64,000 nucleotides of DNA from Pantanalinema sp. GBBB05 (GCA_016743235.1 VRZD01000002.1:273159-337158); one strand, 5' to 3'. Positions 45,250 through 55,365 are shown, counted from the first letter of the stretch. Made by a program: numbers and translations. The notes: a model not told the origin generated them from the letters alone.

Positions 45250-46443
45250 TTAGGGAAGGGTGGAATGGCGGTAGTGAGTTGCTAGCCATTCCTCCAAAAC
45301 TGCACTCATACCCTCTATTACGTCCGAGGTCGGAGAAACATGCAGGGTTGCCTTCGCCCATTGCCCGAGGGTCGTCAATAACGTTTTCCGTAACCGGGTC
45401 AGCCGTCGGGAAACATGGAATTGCTGGATGCCGAGTTGCTTGGCAATCTGTTGTTGGGTCTGCTCTGCCCCATAGTAGGCTTGCAGAAGGGTCTGGGCTT
45501 CTGGCTCCAGACTGGCGATCGTCGCCGTTAATAGCTCTGTCAGTTGCTGTTGTTGAGTTTGTCGTAAGGTCGCCTCCTCCTGGCGAATCGCTTCTGCTAG
45601 TAAGGATTCCTGCTGCACATTGGGTAAATTGTCGATCAAATCACCCATTTCCTGATCCGCCGCTGGCACGATCGGCTTGGGATACAGCAAATTCCGTACC
45701 GCTTTGGCACTGGTAAGCAGCCACTTTTCCAATGTTTCGGGTGGCATCTCGGGGCTAGGAGCCGCCAGTTGGCTCAAACGTTGGGCATTGTACAGTTTGG
45801 CGATCGCCTGCCAGGTCGCTGGATCAGGTTTAGATAATTTCCGCGTTTTGCGGGTCGCATCGGGCGTATACAGTTCTTGAAAACATTTCCAAGCCAGCAC
45901 ATAAGCGGCAACTTCTTTTTCACTGAGTCCGGCATTCTGCAACGCCTCCACCAATCGCTTTTTACCCAACTTATGGAGCAATCCCCAGTCTGTACAGATA
46001 TCTACTTCCTGCGATTGCCGTAAGGATTCTTTGACCAGGTTACTGAATACAAACTCCGCGTAACCTTTGAGATTGGCACTGTATTGGGGATTAAAGCCTT
46101 GTAAAATTCTGTGGACTTTAGCCATTGCCGTTTGGAACAGATCCGCCACCGACTGTTGGCTAGCAAAGTTAGTGCTGATCCGTTGAGCCACCCAGTAGCA
46201 CACTTCTTGCAGGTATGCCGTAATGTGAGCCGCAGCGAGTTGGCTAGAGGGGACTTCCTGGGTTTGCCACACTTTATGCCAGTACAATGCCCAAAAGCTG
46301 GCAGATTCAGTCTGGGGACTCTGTTCTAAACAGCGCTGCATACTCCGTTGCAATCTGGGATCCGCAATCCAGCGACCCGGACGATCGGCGTTAAACTGCA
46401 AAAATGTCGAGAAGATTTCCACAAGACCCTGACGGGATGGCAT
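45250..46443 (-). CDS. Sigma-70 family RNA polymerase sigma factor
   Basis: About 397 residues from the ATG at 46443; an earlier in-frame start at 46542 looks non-coding. The C-terminal region 4 is clear: LEPEAQTLLQAYYGAEQTQQQIAKQLG, then the recognition helix IQQFHVSRRLTRLRKTLL. Region 2-like helices (YSANLKGYAEFVFSNLVKESL) lie in the middle. It is longer than simple ECF factors and diverges from group 1/2 sigma factors. Together with DUF1822, CHASE2 and DUF928 genes it forms a cluster that recurs in cyanobacteria; the regulon is unknown. Confidence 0.82.
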   Translation of the reverse strand: MPSRQGLVEIFSTFLQFNADRPGRWIADPRLQRSMQRCLEQSPQTESASFWALYWHKVWQTQEVPSSQLAAAHITAYLQEVCYWVAQRISTNFASQQSVADLFQTAMAKVHRILQGFNPQYSANLKGYAEFVFSNLVKESLRQSQEVDICTDWGLLHKLGKKRLVEALQNAGLSEKEVAAYVLAWKCFQELYTPDATRKTRKLSKPDPATWQAIAKLYNAQRLSQLAAPSPEMPPETLEKWLLTSAKAVRNLLYPKPIVPAADQEMGDLIDNLPNVQQESLLAEAIRQEEATLRQTQQQQLTELLTATIASLEPEAQTLLQAYYGAEQTQQQIAKQLGIQQFHVSRRLTRLRKTLLTTLGQWAKATLHVSPTSDVIEGMSAVLEEWLATHYRHSTLP

Positions 46444-47016
46444 GAGTAATTCGTAATGGTATGGACAAGATGTGATAGGAAGCTGAATTCCTGCTCCAAC
46501 TGAGGCACAGCCGAAATTCTCCTGTCCCTGCACCGGGAGCAATGTTGAGTTGGTCGGACGAAATCACCGGAGACTCTTCACCCAATGTAGCTCTGATTCG
46601 GGAGGGGACAAGTGGGGATCTGCCGCGAGGTTAGAATCGAGTCAACCTGGAAAAGTAGACCCAGGAATTATCTTAAGTTTCGATCGCCCGGAATGTTTGC
46701 TCACCTAAATCACTCGTTTGGGGGAGTCGGGAAGGGGAGATGAGGGTGGTCAGGAAGATGGGGATTACCTGGTCTGGCTCTACGGAAATCGCTCAAGGGA
46801 CTTTGAAGCCATCAAGCATAGAACTGGAGCCTTCCCCTGCATGGTTACAGTTGATTGCAATCAGGCTCCAAATCTGGCGACATGCTGAACTTGACCCGAA
46901 TCGATAACCACTATTGGGATGCGGGTAGCATGGCCGTGGGCACAAATGGCAATTCAGGTGCATAAGGAACCTCTAGGTGTCGTAGACAATAGAAGAGGTT
47001 CTTGTGAAATGTCGCC
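46444..47016. other. Divergent promoter region of sigma factor and CHAT-CHASE2 genes
   Basis: About 570 bp without RNA gene or convincing ORF. Frames open into this area from both sides but lack coding character. Both operons should start here, so it is the likely target of autoregulation. Confidence 0.4.
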
Positions 47017-49413
47017 GTGGGTAAGTTAGTTGTCTTAGAACTTGGAGATGGTAGTTTCGAGCAGGGATTTCCGGTGACGCTGGAAATTGGCGAGGAAGAA
47101 GCTCATGCCTCAACCAGTGTCTTAGGTCGATTGCCTCCGGCTCCCGAAATTCCGGCTGCCTATGACCGTTGGCAAGCGTTATATCGTAAGTTACAGCTGC
47201 CTCCCTCGCGAGCGATGGGATTACCAAAGGATCGCCAGCGCCATTCCTCACCCGAAGACTGTAATCGAGCAGCGGCAGAATTGGGCGATCGCCTGAATGC
47301 CTGGTTACAAGCCGATTCATTTCGCATCGTTCGGGAAAAATGGTTGCAAAAGTTGCAATCCTCCGATCAGATTCGGGTGATTATCCGGGGTGAAGATTAT
47401 CGGTTACAGAAGCTACCCTGGCATCTCTGGGATTTATTAGAAGAGTATCCCAATGCGGAAGTAGAGCTGGGCGGCTATTACGATGACGTAACTGACGGTC
47501 AGCGATCGTTTCGGCGATCGGTCAAAATTCTGGCAATTCTCGGTCATAGCCAGGGCATTGATATTCAAGCCGATCGCAAAGTTCTAGAACAAATTCCCGA
47601 TGCCAGAGTCACTTTTCTGGTGGAACCCCAGAGCAAGGATTTGACCGATCAACTTTGGGATGCAGAATGGGATATCTTATTTTTTGCCGGACATAGCCTC
47701 AGTCAAGCGACCTGCGAAACCGGCATTATTTACATTAATCAGCAAGAAAGCCTGCGGATTAGTGATTTGAAGCGATCGCTGGCAATGGCGGTCAAACGCG
47801 GATTAAAACTGGCAATTTTTAATTCCTGTGATGGGCTAGGGTTGGCGCGAGAGTTTGCCACCTTGGGGATTCCCCAATTGATTGTGATGCGGGAGCCGGT
47901 TGCCGATCGCGTCGCTCAGGAGTTTCTCAAATATTTCCTCGATCGCTTTTCTAAAGGGGAGTCGTTGTATCTGGCAGTGCGCCGAGCGCGGGAACGGTTG
48001 GAAGGCTTAGAGAGTCAATATCCTTGCGCCACTTGGCTGCCGGTGATCTACCCCAACTCCAACCAGCAACCACCTACCTGGCAAGAAATTAAGACAGGTA
48101 AAAAACGACCGGATCGCCCCGGTGGAGTCCCGAACATAGGAATACGACTGTTACAGGGTACGGCAGTTGGGCTGACGATCTCTCTCCTACTGGCAGGAGT
48201 GCGGTATTTTGGCTTCTTGCAACCTTTAGAACTGATGGCATACGATCATCTGCTGCAACGACGACCGCACGAACGCCCTGATGCTGATTTTGTCGTGATC
48301 ACGGTGACCGATCAGGATTTGCAACTGCCCAATCAACGCCCTGAGCAACGCCGGAACGGTAAAGCCTCGTGGTCCGATAGCGCGTTATTACAGGTCCTGG
48401 AAAAACTGGAAGCCTATCAACCCGCCTTAATTGGACTGGATATTTATCGGGACTATCCCGTTGAACAGGTTGATCCGAAATTGGTGCAACGGATGCGTCA
48501 GAACGATCGCCTGATCACAATTTGTAAGGTTAGTGATCACAACCATCCTGGAATCAAGTCACCGCCACCTGAAGTTATTCCAGAGAATAGCCGAGACGGT
48601 CGGCTAGGGTTTAGCGACTTTGCCATCGATCGCGATGGCGTGTTACGTCGTCAACTTTTTGCCATGAATCCACCTGCAAGCTCACCCTGCCAGGCAGCTT
48701 ATGCCTTCAATACCCTATTGGCACTGCGCTATTTAGAACGTAAGGGAGTCAACCTCGAATTTCTCAATAACGGTCGCGAAGTTCAGTTAGGCAAAGCTCG
48801 ATTTAAGTTTCTGCCAGAACATGTTGGCGGCTACCAGAGCTTTGATAATTGGGGATTTCAACTGCTGTTGAATTACCGAGCATCGCGGACGCCCGACGCG
48901 ATCGCCTCAGAACCCATTTCGCTGACCCAAGTCTTGCAGGGAGAGCTGTCCCCCGAAGTCATCAAAGACAAAATTGTTTTAATTGGCACAACCGCTAGAA
49001 CCCAAGGCTTTCGTGACTATGTCAAAACGCCCTATGCCGGTGAGCAGGACGGCTACCAGGAGGTTCCTGGCGTGATCTTGCAGGCACAAGCTATTAGCCA
49101 ACTGATTCGAGCAGCGCTAGACGGTCGTCCCTTATTATGGGCACTGCCACTGTGGGGCGATGTCCTGTGGCTGATCGGTTGGTCACTGATCGGTAGTTTG
49201 TTAGCGCTATGGTGTCAGCGTCCCTGGCAATTGGGATTGACATTAGTCATCGCGATCGCCAGTCTCTATCTCTCTTGTTTGTTGGGTTTGATCTACCTGG
49301 CTTGTTGGTTGCCTCTACTCCCGGCAGGGTTGGGTTTAGTCAGTAGTGCAGCCGTTCTGATCTCTATTCCGAAGCTACGGGCTCGTCTACCCCAAGCGCA
49401 AACAGCTCCATAG
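47017..49413 (+). CDS. CHAT protease-CHASE2 sensor fusion protein
   Basis: 798 residues from a GTG start. The N-terminal 345 residues contain a CHAT caspase-like peptidase domain: His226 in LFFAGHSLSQ and Cys271 in FNSCDGLGLA form the catalytic dyad. A membrane segment (about 370-390) leads into a CHASE2 extracytoplasmic sensor domain (about 395-690; ELMAYDHLLQRRPHERPDADF). Three more membrane helices end the protein. CHAT enzymes cut specific partner proteins in cell-death or signalling pathways; CHASE2 senses unknown external cues. A membrane protease under sensor control is the natural reading. It lies divergent from the sigma factor and upstream of two DUF928 genes. Confidence 0.88.
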   Translation: MGKLVVLELGDGSFEQGFPVTLEIGEEEAHASTSVLGRLPPAPEIPAAYDRWQALYRKLQLPPSRAMGLPKDRQRHSSPEDCNRAAAELGDRLNAWLQADSFRIVREKWLQKLQSSDQIRVIIRGEDYRLQKLPWHLWDLLEEYPNAEVELGGYYDDVTDGQRSFRRSVKILAILGHSQGIDIQADRKVLEQIPDARVTFLVEPQSKDLTDQLWDAEWDILFFAGHSLSQATCETGIIYINQQESLRISDLKRSLAMAVKRGLKLAIFNSCDGLGLAREFATLGIPQLIVMREPVADRVAQEFLKYFLDRFSKGESLYLAVRRARERLEGLESQYPCATWLPVIYPNSNQQPPTWQEIKTGKKRPDRPGGVPNIGIRLLQGTAVGLTISLLLAGVRYFGFLQPLELMAYDHLLQRRPHERPDADFVVITVTDQDLQLPNQRPEQRRNGKASWSDSALLQVLEKLEAYQPALIGLDIYRDYPVEQVDPKLVQRMRQNDRLITICKVSDHNHPGIKSPPPEVIPENSRDGRLGFSDFAIDRDGVLRRQLFAMNPPASSPCQAAYAFNTLLALRYLERKGVNLEFLNNGREVQLGKARFKFLPEHVGGYQSFDNWGFQLLLNYRASRTPDAIASEPISLTQVLQGELSPEVIKDKIVLIGTTARTQGFRDYVKTPYAGEQDGYQEVPGVILQAQAISQLIRAALDGRPLLWALPLWGDVLWLIGWSLIGSLLALWCQRPWQLGLTLVIAIASLYLSCLLGLIYLACWLPLLPAGLGLVSSAAVLISIPKLRARLPQAQTAP

Positions 49414-49500
49414 ACTCGCTAGTTTGCTAAACACATCGCTGATTGCTGGATGCGATCGAATTCTCTTCCGATTTGCTCATTAGCCCCCAAGGAGTCGATT

Positions 49501-50370
49501 ATGACTACTTTAATGCAGCCCCATTGCCTGACTCATCTGGCTCGTTATGCCTGGAGTGCCTTAGCTATCACTCTGCTCAGTACTCTAGCAAGTTTGCCCA
49601 CGGTTCAAGCCAGCCCTGTGGTGATTCCAGATGGCACGGCGGATTATTCACCACCTCAGTTGCCGCCTGGCAGCAGCCGTCCGATCGCAACAGGTTCAGG
49701 GGGCAGCTACTTCAGACCACCGACCTTACCTTCTGGAGGGGCTCCCGGTAACCGAGGAGATGGCATGGGAAGTCGGGGTGGTTGTTTGGCGGGCGTACCG
49801 ATCGCGGTAGTTCCCGTCTATTCCCAAGGACGATACAACGATCATGTCTGGGGCGAAACCATCTCAGAGCGACCCACCATCTGGTTATATTTTCCCGGTT
49901 TAGCGCCTAACGCCAATCCAGCATCCATCAAATTTGAACTGGTATTACAAAATGCGGCGAACCAACCCCTTTACCGAGCCTCACTACCCCTCCCCACTAA
50001 AGCCGGGCTCGTAGGAATTCCCTTACCAGCAGCTCAAGCCGCACTAGCCCCTAATCAAATGTATCACTGGTACATTAAAGCCCAGTGTCCTGCTGCACCG
50101 ATGCAGCAGCAGGCTTCGGTCTATGTGGATGGTTGGGTACGCCGGATCATTCCTAACATGACCTTACTCAATCAGCTTCAGCAAGCCACTCCAGAGCAGA
50201 AGTTTATTCTTTATGCTGAACAGGGCATCTGGTACGATGCCCTCAACACCCTGGCACAACTGCGACAAACTCGCCCCAATGATCCCACACTTTCAAGAGA
50301 CTGGGGCGAGTTGCTCAAGTCAATTCGGTTGCCGAAGTTGGCGTCCTATCCCATTCTTCGCACACCGTAG
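49501..50370 (+). CDS. DUF928 domain exported protein (paralog 1)
   Basis: About 289 residues from the ATG at 49501, which has AAGGAG 8 bp upstream. A signal peptide (WSALAITLLSTLASLPTVQA) is followed by a Gly/Ser/Pro-rich linker and the DUF928 domain (about 95-280): GCLAGVPIAVVPVYSQG, WGETISERPTIWLYFP, QMYHWYIKAQCPA and GIWYDALNTLAQLR. DUF928 proteins are periplasmic, nearly cyanobacteria-specific and of unknown role. Paralogous to the next gene. A product of the CHASE2 cluster, hence possibly part of an envelope stress or surface system. Confidence 0.85.
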   Translation: MTTLMQPHCLTHLARYAWSALAITLLSTLASLPTVQASPVVIPDGTADYSPPQLPPGSSRPIATGSGGSYFRPPTLPSGGAPGNRGDGMGSRGGCLAGVPIAVVPVYSQGRYNDHVWGETISERPTIWLYFPGLAPNANPASIKFELVLQNAANQPLYRASLPLPTKAGLVGIPLPAAQAALAPNQMYHWYIKAQCPAAPMQQQASVYVDGWVRRIIPNMTLLNQLQQATPEQKFILYAEQGIWYDALNTLAQLRQTRPNDPTLSRDWGELLKSIRLPKLASYPILRTP

Positions 50371-50461
50371 AAGTGCCAAACTATTTCATGGGCTAAAGCA
50401 GTAACCCACTCACCCGGCTCATCGCCCCCCACCACTCATTGTTGTTCATTGACGCATCTGC

Positions 50462-51271
50462 ATGGTTGCCAAGTTTGTCCTAAGTACCTTAACCCTAGCT
50501 ATCAGTAGTCTTCTACCGATCGTCATGAGTCAGGCTGCCCCCGCCCCCCTGCTGCGATCGCGGGTTGCCCAATCATTGCCCAGCGTTCCCAGTGGGGGCG
50601 GTAGACCCAGTGGCACAATTGCAGGTGGTAGCCGGTTTTCGCCGCCACCACCACCCTCCGACCTGGGTGCACCCAGTAGCCGCAGCGGCGGTGGAGCTAG
50701 TCGGGGAGTTTGCCTGGGTAAGGAGGAGATTATTGCCTTAATGCCAATCTACCCTCAAGGACGATCAAGCTTAGTGTGGGGGCTGACTACCGTCGAACGC
50801 CCGAGCTTTTGGTTTTACGTACCCCCTATTGCCGGCTCGGTCGCTGAAATGGAATTTGTCTTGCAAGATCACACTGGCAAGAAAATTTACCAAACTAAGA
50901 ATCCTGTCACTCAATCAGGGGTCATCAGTGTGACGTTGCCAGCCAATAGTCCAGCCTTAACGATAGACAATCGGTATCAGTGGTATTTCAAAGTGAGATG
51001 CCCCGCTGCCCCGTCTCAACTACCCAAGTATGTCAATGGTTGGATCGAGCGGCAGGCGATCGATACCAATTTAGCCAACCAGTTACAGCAGGTTCCCCCA
51101 GCCCAACGGGCAGCCCTATACGCCCAACAGGGCATCTGGTTTGATGCCATTACAACTCTGGGGCAACTGCGGCAAACCCAACCCCAAGACCCCGCACTGG
51201 CAAAACAGTGGGCAGACCTGCTGGACTCAGTCCAGTTGAAAGACTTAGCCACTCGACCATTGATTCAGTAA
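50462..51271 (+). CDS. DUF928 domain exported protein (paralog 2)
   Basis: 269 residues. A signal peptide (VLSTLTLAISSLLPIVMSQAAPA) is followed by a Gly/Ser/Pro-rich linker and a DUF928 domain with the same landmarks as the preceding gene: GVCLGKEEIIALMPIYPQG, WGLTTVERPSFWFYVP, YQWYFKVRCPAAP and GIWFDAITTLGQLRQTQP. Clearly a tandem duplicate of 49501-50370 that has diverged. A conserved Cys pair in both suggests a disulfide in the periplasm. Confidence 0.85.
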   Translation: MVAKFVLSTLTLAISSLLPIVMSQAAPAPLLRSRVAQSLPSVPSGGGRPSGTIAGGSRFSPPPPPSDLGAPSSRSGGGASRGVCLGKEEIIALMPIYPQGRSSLVWGLTTVERPSFWFYVPPIAGSVAEMEFVLQDHTGKKIYQTKNPVTQSGVISVTLPANSPALTIDNRYQWYFKVRCPAAPSQLPKYVNGWIERQAIDTNLANQLQQVPPAQRAALYAQQGIWFDAITTLGQLRQTQPQDPALAKQWADLLDSVQLKDLATRPLIQ

Positions 51272-51307
51272 TCAACAGAGGCTACTTTTAATCCCACCCT
51301 ACTGAAT

Positions 51308-52399
51308 TTACCGGGGTGTTACCGTGTATTGCGAGGGCACCGCCGTTTGTTTCCCTGTCCGAACCAGAGCTTGATACAGCATACTGGCAACATCAGCCCG
51401 GGTTGCTGCCTGGTTAGGATTCAGTCGGTTCACATTCGGATGGCTGGTGACTAATCCTGCTTGAGTTGCTGCCGCAATCTTTGTCCGTGCCCAATTTGGG
51501 ATCGCGTCCTTGTCCTGATAGACTTGCAGAATCGCCTCGGGATTCTCTGGAGCAGGTAAATCCAACCCATACACTAGAGAAGACAATACTTCCACTCGGG
51601 ATACATCCCCCGTGGGACGAAATGTCCCGTTGGGATAGCCGCTCATAAACCCAGTTTTGACGGCTTTATCGATCGCCACATTCCCCCAGTATTCTGAAGT
51701 CACATCAGAGAACTGGCGACTCGATCGGCGTTCAGCGGCTTGAAATGCCTTCTCTAACTGCACTGCGAACTCTGTGCGGGTGACAGAGCGGTTTGGCTGA
51801 AACGTACCGTCCGGTAGCCCAGAAACAATCCCTAATGTCGATAAGGTTGCAATATAAGGTTTAGCCCAAAACGTGTCCGGGACATCCTGAAAGTCAATTG
51901 GCGGACGGATGGCTAAAGGAGAGGTTGGTTGAGTGGTGGGTGTGGGACTAGTGATTTCGGTCGTTGGCGTCGGGGCAGGAGAGGTCTGCTGATTGGGAAT
52001 TGGTACTGGAACTGGCACCACATTCGTTTCAGGGTTAGGAGCAGCCGTTACCGTAGGACGCGGGGAGGCAGGGGCAACGGATAAGCTCTGGGCAGGAGTG
52101 TCGATCGTCGAGCCATTGCGCCCCCCGATTGTTCCAGCAGGGAGCGGTGTCGGCTGTCCTGGAGACACAGGCGGACTCGGAGTAGTATTCCCCGTAGTTC
52201 CTAAAGTAGCAGTGGGGGAAGGACTAGGAGGAGAGACTGGAGCCGTATTGAACAAGCCAGCGAGGGTCAGCCCGTCGCGACCTTGCCCTAATGCCCAAAA
52301 GAAAATTCCGCCTAACGATAAGAACACCACAATGATTGCAATGAGTTCATCTTCTCGCAATCCCGGTGGACGACGCTCTGGTGAAGGAGAGTTCGACAT
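51308..52399 (-). CDS. Membrane-anchored S-layer homology (SLH) domain protein
   Basis: About 363 residues from the ATG at 52399. A cytoplasmic Pro-rich start leads to one membrane helix (LIAIIVVFLSLGGIFFWALG), a long Pro/Thr/Ser linker (about 60-170), then three SLH repeats (about 170-350): FQDVPDTFWAKPYIATLSTLG, FSDVTSEYWGNVAIDKAVKTG and the third YQDKDAIPNWARTKI. SLH domains bind peptidoglycan-linked polymers, so the protein ties the cytoplasmic membrane to the wall. Convergent with the DUF928 genes. Confidence 0.87.
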   Translation of the reverse strand: MSNSPSPERRPPGLREDELIAIIVVFLSLGGIFFWALGQGRDGLTLAGLFNTAPVSPPSPSPTATLGTTGNTTPSPPVSPGQPTPLPAGTIGGRNGSTIDTPAQSLSVAPASPRPTVTAAPNPETNVVPVPVPIPNQQTSPAPTPTTEITSPTPTTQPTSPLAIRPPIDFQDVPDTFWAKPYIATLSTLGIVSGLPDGTFQPNRSVTRTEFAVQLEKAFQAAERRSSRQFSDVTSEYWGNVAIDKAVKTGFMSGYPNGTFRPTGDVSRVEVLSSLVYGLDLPAPENPEAILQVYQDKDAIPNWARTKIAAATQAGLVTSHPNVNRLNPNQAATRADVASMLYQALVRTGKQTAVPSQYTVTPR

Positions 52400-52654
52400 A
52401 GACAGTTGCCCTGACGAAAAGTGCCTGAACAAAAAATCAGAATGACACCAATGCCTGATGCTAGGGTACAGGCTGATTAGCCCAGTGAATGTAAATAAAA
52501 ACCACAATCAAAATTTTTAGTAGTAGAAAATTGGTTTAAGCACAATTGGGTATAAGTGCGGCTCACTCCTGTACCAGTCAAACTTCTGGTAGATTTCAGC
52601 TAAATGCTATGCCTGTAGAGTTTGAGTAGAAGATTAAACAGGAAAGAGTAAGCT

Positions 52655-52996
52655 ATGGGTTGGTTACAACGACTATTTGGCAAAGAACAAGCACAAGCAC
52701 AGCCGGTGGCTGATAACACTCCCGCACCCACTCCAGGAGACACAATTCCACCAGAACGGGTGGGTTTAAATGGAGAATATGACCAAAGCGGGTTAGCCAA
52801 GCGAGTCGCTAAAGCCTTTGATGATGATGCCACGTTAGACGATATCGAAACCCTGTGGGTCGCTCAAACTACCAGCACTGTTGTGCTCAAAGGCAAAGTC
52901 CCTGATCAAGGTAGTTTAGACAAAATGGTGACGATCGCGAAACGCGTTGATGGGGCAACGAGTGTAGACACTAGCCAAGTCACGATTGGCTCATAA
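52655..52996 (+). CDS. BON domain protein
   Basis: 113 residues. A short N-terminal amphipathic stretch (MGWLQRLFGKEQAQAQ) and disordered linker precede one BON domain (about 50-113): LAKRVAKAFDDDATLDDIETLWV, TSTVVLKGKVPDQGSLDKMVTIAKRVDGATSVDT. BON domains bind phospholipid or partner proteins at membranes. No signal peptide. A perfect 11-bp stem-loop follows. Confidence 0.82.
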   Translation: MGWLQRLFGKEQAQAQPVADNTPAPTPGDTIPPERVGLNGEYDQSGLAKRVAKAFDDDATLDDIETLWVAQTTSTVVLKGKVPDQGSLDKMVTIAKRVDGATSVDTSQVTIGS

Positions 52997-53011
52997 CCTT
53001 CCTGTAATGCG

Positions 53012-53054
53012 CCACGATCGCTGAGCTCTGGTTTCAGGGACTGAGCGATCGTGG
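53012..53054 (+). terminator. Stem-loop after BON gene
   Basis: CCACGATCGCT and AGCGATCGTGG form a perfect 11-bp stem with a 21-nt loop, 15 bp after the BON stop. No T-run, so likely a 3'-end structure; both arms contain HIP1-like CGATCG. Confidence 0.55.
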
Positions 53055-53178
53055 CTGAAACCGGCGGAATATGCCCACAATGCCTGAAGCCCAACGGTGG
53101 TTTCAGGTTATTCAGCGCTGACTCCACAGTCAAAATTGATTTTACCAACCAAGAATTACTCACTTAGCCTTAAGGACT

Positions 53179-53700
53179 ATGGGACTTTTTGATCAGATTG
53201 TGAGTGCCATTAACAATCCCAACCAGCAAGCCAGCCCCAATCAATTGCATCATATTTTGAGCCAGGTGCAGCAGGTATCCGGAAATAGTGGCATGGATGC
53301 TGCAACCAGTCAGGCATTGTTGTCTCAAGTCGGTAGCTACGTGCGCTCAGCATTACAGCAGAAACAGGCCTCTAGTGGCAGAGGAACGGTGGAATCGATC
53401 GTGAATCAATTGAGTGGTAATCAATCTGCTGCCATGCCAGCCCTATTTTCGCCGCAGCAACAGCAAGATATGGTAGGCGCGATCTCTACCAGAACTGGAT
53501 TACCAGCTGGAGTCGTCCAAGCGGTTTTGCCAGGGTTAGTAGCGCAAGTGTTAACCCTGTTACAGTCGGGGGCAACAACCCAGGGTCAGTCAGGGGGCAA
53601 CTCCATACTCAATACTTTTCTTGATGCCGATCGAGATGGTGAGGTAGATATTGGAGATGCCATGATGATGGCAGGTCAATTTTTTAGCCAACATCGCTAA
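53179..53700 (+). CDS. Helical protein with C-terminal EF-hand/dockerin-like motif
   Basis: 173 residues, Gln- and Ser-rich, mostly helical (LHHILSQVQQVSGNSGMDAA; SQALLSQVGSYVRSALQQKQ), resembling the DUF937-type small proteins. The last 30 residues contain DADRDGEVDIGDA, a Ca-binding-loop pattern. Function unknown. The next small gene starts 6 bp after the stop, and the BON gene lies upstream in the same direction. Confidence 0.65.
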   Translation: MGLFDQIVSAINNPNQQASPNQLHHILSQVQQVSGNSGMDAATSQALLSQVGSYVRSALQQKQASSGRGTVESIVNQLSGNQSAAMPALFSPQQQQDMVGAISTRTGLPAGVVQAVLPGLVAQVLTLLQSGATTQGQSGGNSILNTFLDADRDGEVDIGDAMMMAGQFFSQHR

Positions 53701-53706
53701 ATCACT

Positions 53707-53901
53707 ATGAATGATGCTGCCTTCACAATCTTTATTGCCTTTGGCGTAATTTGGGCGATTATCGGTGGAGCTGCCCTCATTGCCTTGTTAAAAGCAGATG
53801 GGCAGCAGATCCGGCTAGGGAAATGGGGGCTCGTAGTTGCTATTCCGACCTTGCTGCCCTTAGTCATTGCGCTGATTTTTGCGGCAATCTATCATCCATA
53901 G
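53707..53901 (+). CDS. Small two-helix membrane protein
   Basis: 64 residues with two membrane helices ([22 protein letters not shown] and [20 protein letters not shown]) joined by a short basic loop. Starts 6 bp after the preceding gene. Its last 38 bp overlap the 3' end of the convergent mnmA gene. Family unrecognised; it may be a partner of the upstream gene product. Confidence 0.6.
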   Translation: MNDAAFTIFIAFGVIWAIIGGAALIALLKADGQQIRLGKWGLVVAIPTLLPLVIALIFAAIYHP

Positions 53902-54946
53902 GCTCAATTAACCCTCCCCCTAGTAAGGTTTCACCGTCATACCACACGGCTGCCTGACCAGGGGTGATGCTGGGTTGAGGCGCATCAAACACAATGCGAA
54001 CTCTGCCTGCAGCTAGCGGCAAGATTTTAGCGGGAACGGCAACAGAACGATACCGAATTTGAACTTCTGCGTGAATCGGAGCGGTAGGTTCTGGAATCGA
54101 CACCCAATTCACCCGTTGCACCGTACATTCTGGAGCAAAGGTAGCTGTGCGATCGCCAACAATCACCCGATTCCGGACTGCATCCAAACCAATCACATAG
54201 AGAGGTTCACTGTGGGCAATCCCTAATCCTTTGCGTTGCCCGATCGTATAGTGATGAACTCCTTCATGCTGTCCCAGCACCTTACCAGATTGATCAACAA
54301 TCTCGCCTTTCTGCGGAGTGATGTACTTGTCCAGAAAGGCTTGCATGGAACCATTCGCTTCCACTAAACACAAGTCCTGGCTTTCTGGTTTCTCGGCAGT
54401 ATGCAACTCAAACGCTGCCGCTATTCGGCGGGTTTCGGTTTTCGGTTGCTCGCCTAAGGGGAATAATACGTGCGCTAGCACATCCTGCGATAAATCGTAG
54501 AGAAAATAGGATTGATCCTTGCTGCGATCGATCGCCCGTAGTAACTGGTAACGTCCCGTCGGTTGATCATGGAGAATCCGAGCATAGTGTCCGGTAGCAA
54601 TGCGATCGACACCCAACTGTTCCCGAGCATAGGTCAACATCGGCGTAAACTTGACCGCCTTGTTACACTGCGAACACGGTAACGGTGTAATCCCAGTGCT
54701 ATAGCCCGCCACTAAATAATCAACAATATTTTCCTGAAACAGCTCACGGCTATCCACAATGTGATGGGGGATGCCTAATTGTTCACACAGCTTGGCTGCA
54801 TCGACCATCCCTTCCGAGCAGCACTGACCCTTGCCCTTCATTAGCCAGAGGGTCACACCTACTACGTCGTAGCCTTGATCATGCAGAATTGCTGCTGCCG
54901 TAGAGCTATCTACTCCACCGGACAGTCCCACTACCACTTTATCCAT
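53864..54946 (-). CDS. mnmA: tRNA-specific 2-thiouridylase MnmA
   Basis: 360 residues, standard length. It makes 2-thiouridine at wobble U34 of tRNA-Lys, Glu and Gln. The ATP pyrophosphatase P-loop is at [17 protein letters not shown], the catalytic Cys in [14 protein letters not shown] and the second in [12 protein letters not shown]. Downstream domains contain [17 protein letters not shown]. All key residues are present. Convergent with, and overlapping, the small membrane gene. Confidence 0.95.
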   Translation of the reverse strand: MDKVVVGLSGGVDSSTAAAILHDQGYDVVGVTLWLMKGKGQCCSEGMVDAAKLCEQLGIPHHIVDSRELFQENIVDYLVAGYSTGITPLPCSQCNKAVKFTPMLTYAREQLGVDRIATGHYARILHDQPTGRYQLLRAIDRSKDQSYFLYDLSQDVLAHVLFPLGEQPKTETRRIAAAFELHTAEKPESQDLCLVEANGSMQAFLDKYITPQKGEIVDQSGKVLGQHEGVHHYTIGQRKGLGIAHSEPLYVIGLDAVRNRVIVGDRTATFAPECTVQRVNWVSIPEPTAPIHAEVQIRYRSVAVPAKILPLAAGRVRIVFDAPQPSITPGQAAVWYDGETLLGGGLIEPMDDRLPQKSAQ

Positions 54947-55062
54947 GAACCGCGATCACTGGAATTTGAGAAACATTCTTCTCTAGGCTAACACTCACCA
55001 ACCCGACCGAGGAGAAGGAGACAGGAAAGCGATCGTAGCTTGCCCCATCTCCCTCATCTGCC

Positions 55063-55356
55063 TTACCGTTGCCGCGTTGCCTGGATTAGCCAATCTACCA
55101 AGGGTCTTAACGTGCCTGGCATAACTGACTCATCGACACTCACCGAGTGGACTTTGCCAGCATCAGTCACGGTGATCTGGTACTGAAAGCGATCGGGTTG
55201 AGCTGCCGCGATCGTGGTAGGCAGCCGAAAGAAATCAGCCGCTTCCACGAGTGTCCGCAGGTGCTTAGCATCCTCGGATGGCAAGTTAGCCGTGTCTACG
55301 TCTGTTGCCATGACCATACCAGCAAAACCACCACTGCGTTCAAAGCTAATCTGCAT
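55063..55356 (-). CDS. Protealysin inhibitor, emfourin
   Basis: 97 residues starting MQISFERSGGFAGM, the hallmark of emfourin, the proteinaceous inhibitor that binds the active site of M4 protealysin-like proteases. The middle (DAKHLRTLVEAADFF) and DRFQYQITVTDAGK agree. It lies 9 bp after the M4 protease gene, forming the protease-inhibitor pair known for this family. It probably protects the cytosol until the protease is needed. Confidence 0.88.
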   Translation of the reverse strand: MQISFERSGGFAGMVMATDVDTANLPSEDAKHLRTLVEAADFFRLPTTIAAAQPDRFQYQITVTDAGKVHSVSVDESVMPGTLRPLVDWLIQATRQR

Positions 55357-55365
55357 GAGGATTTC

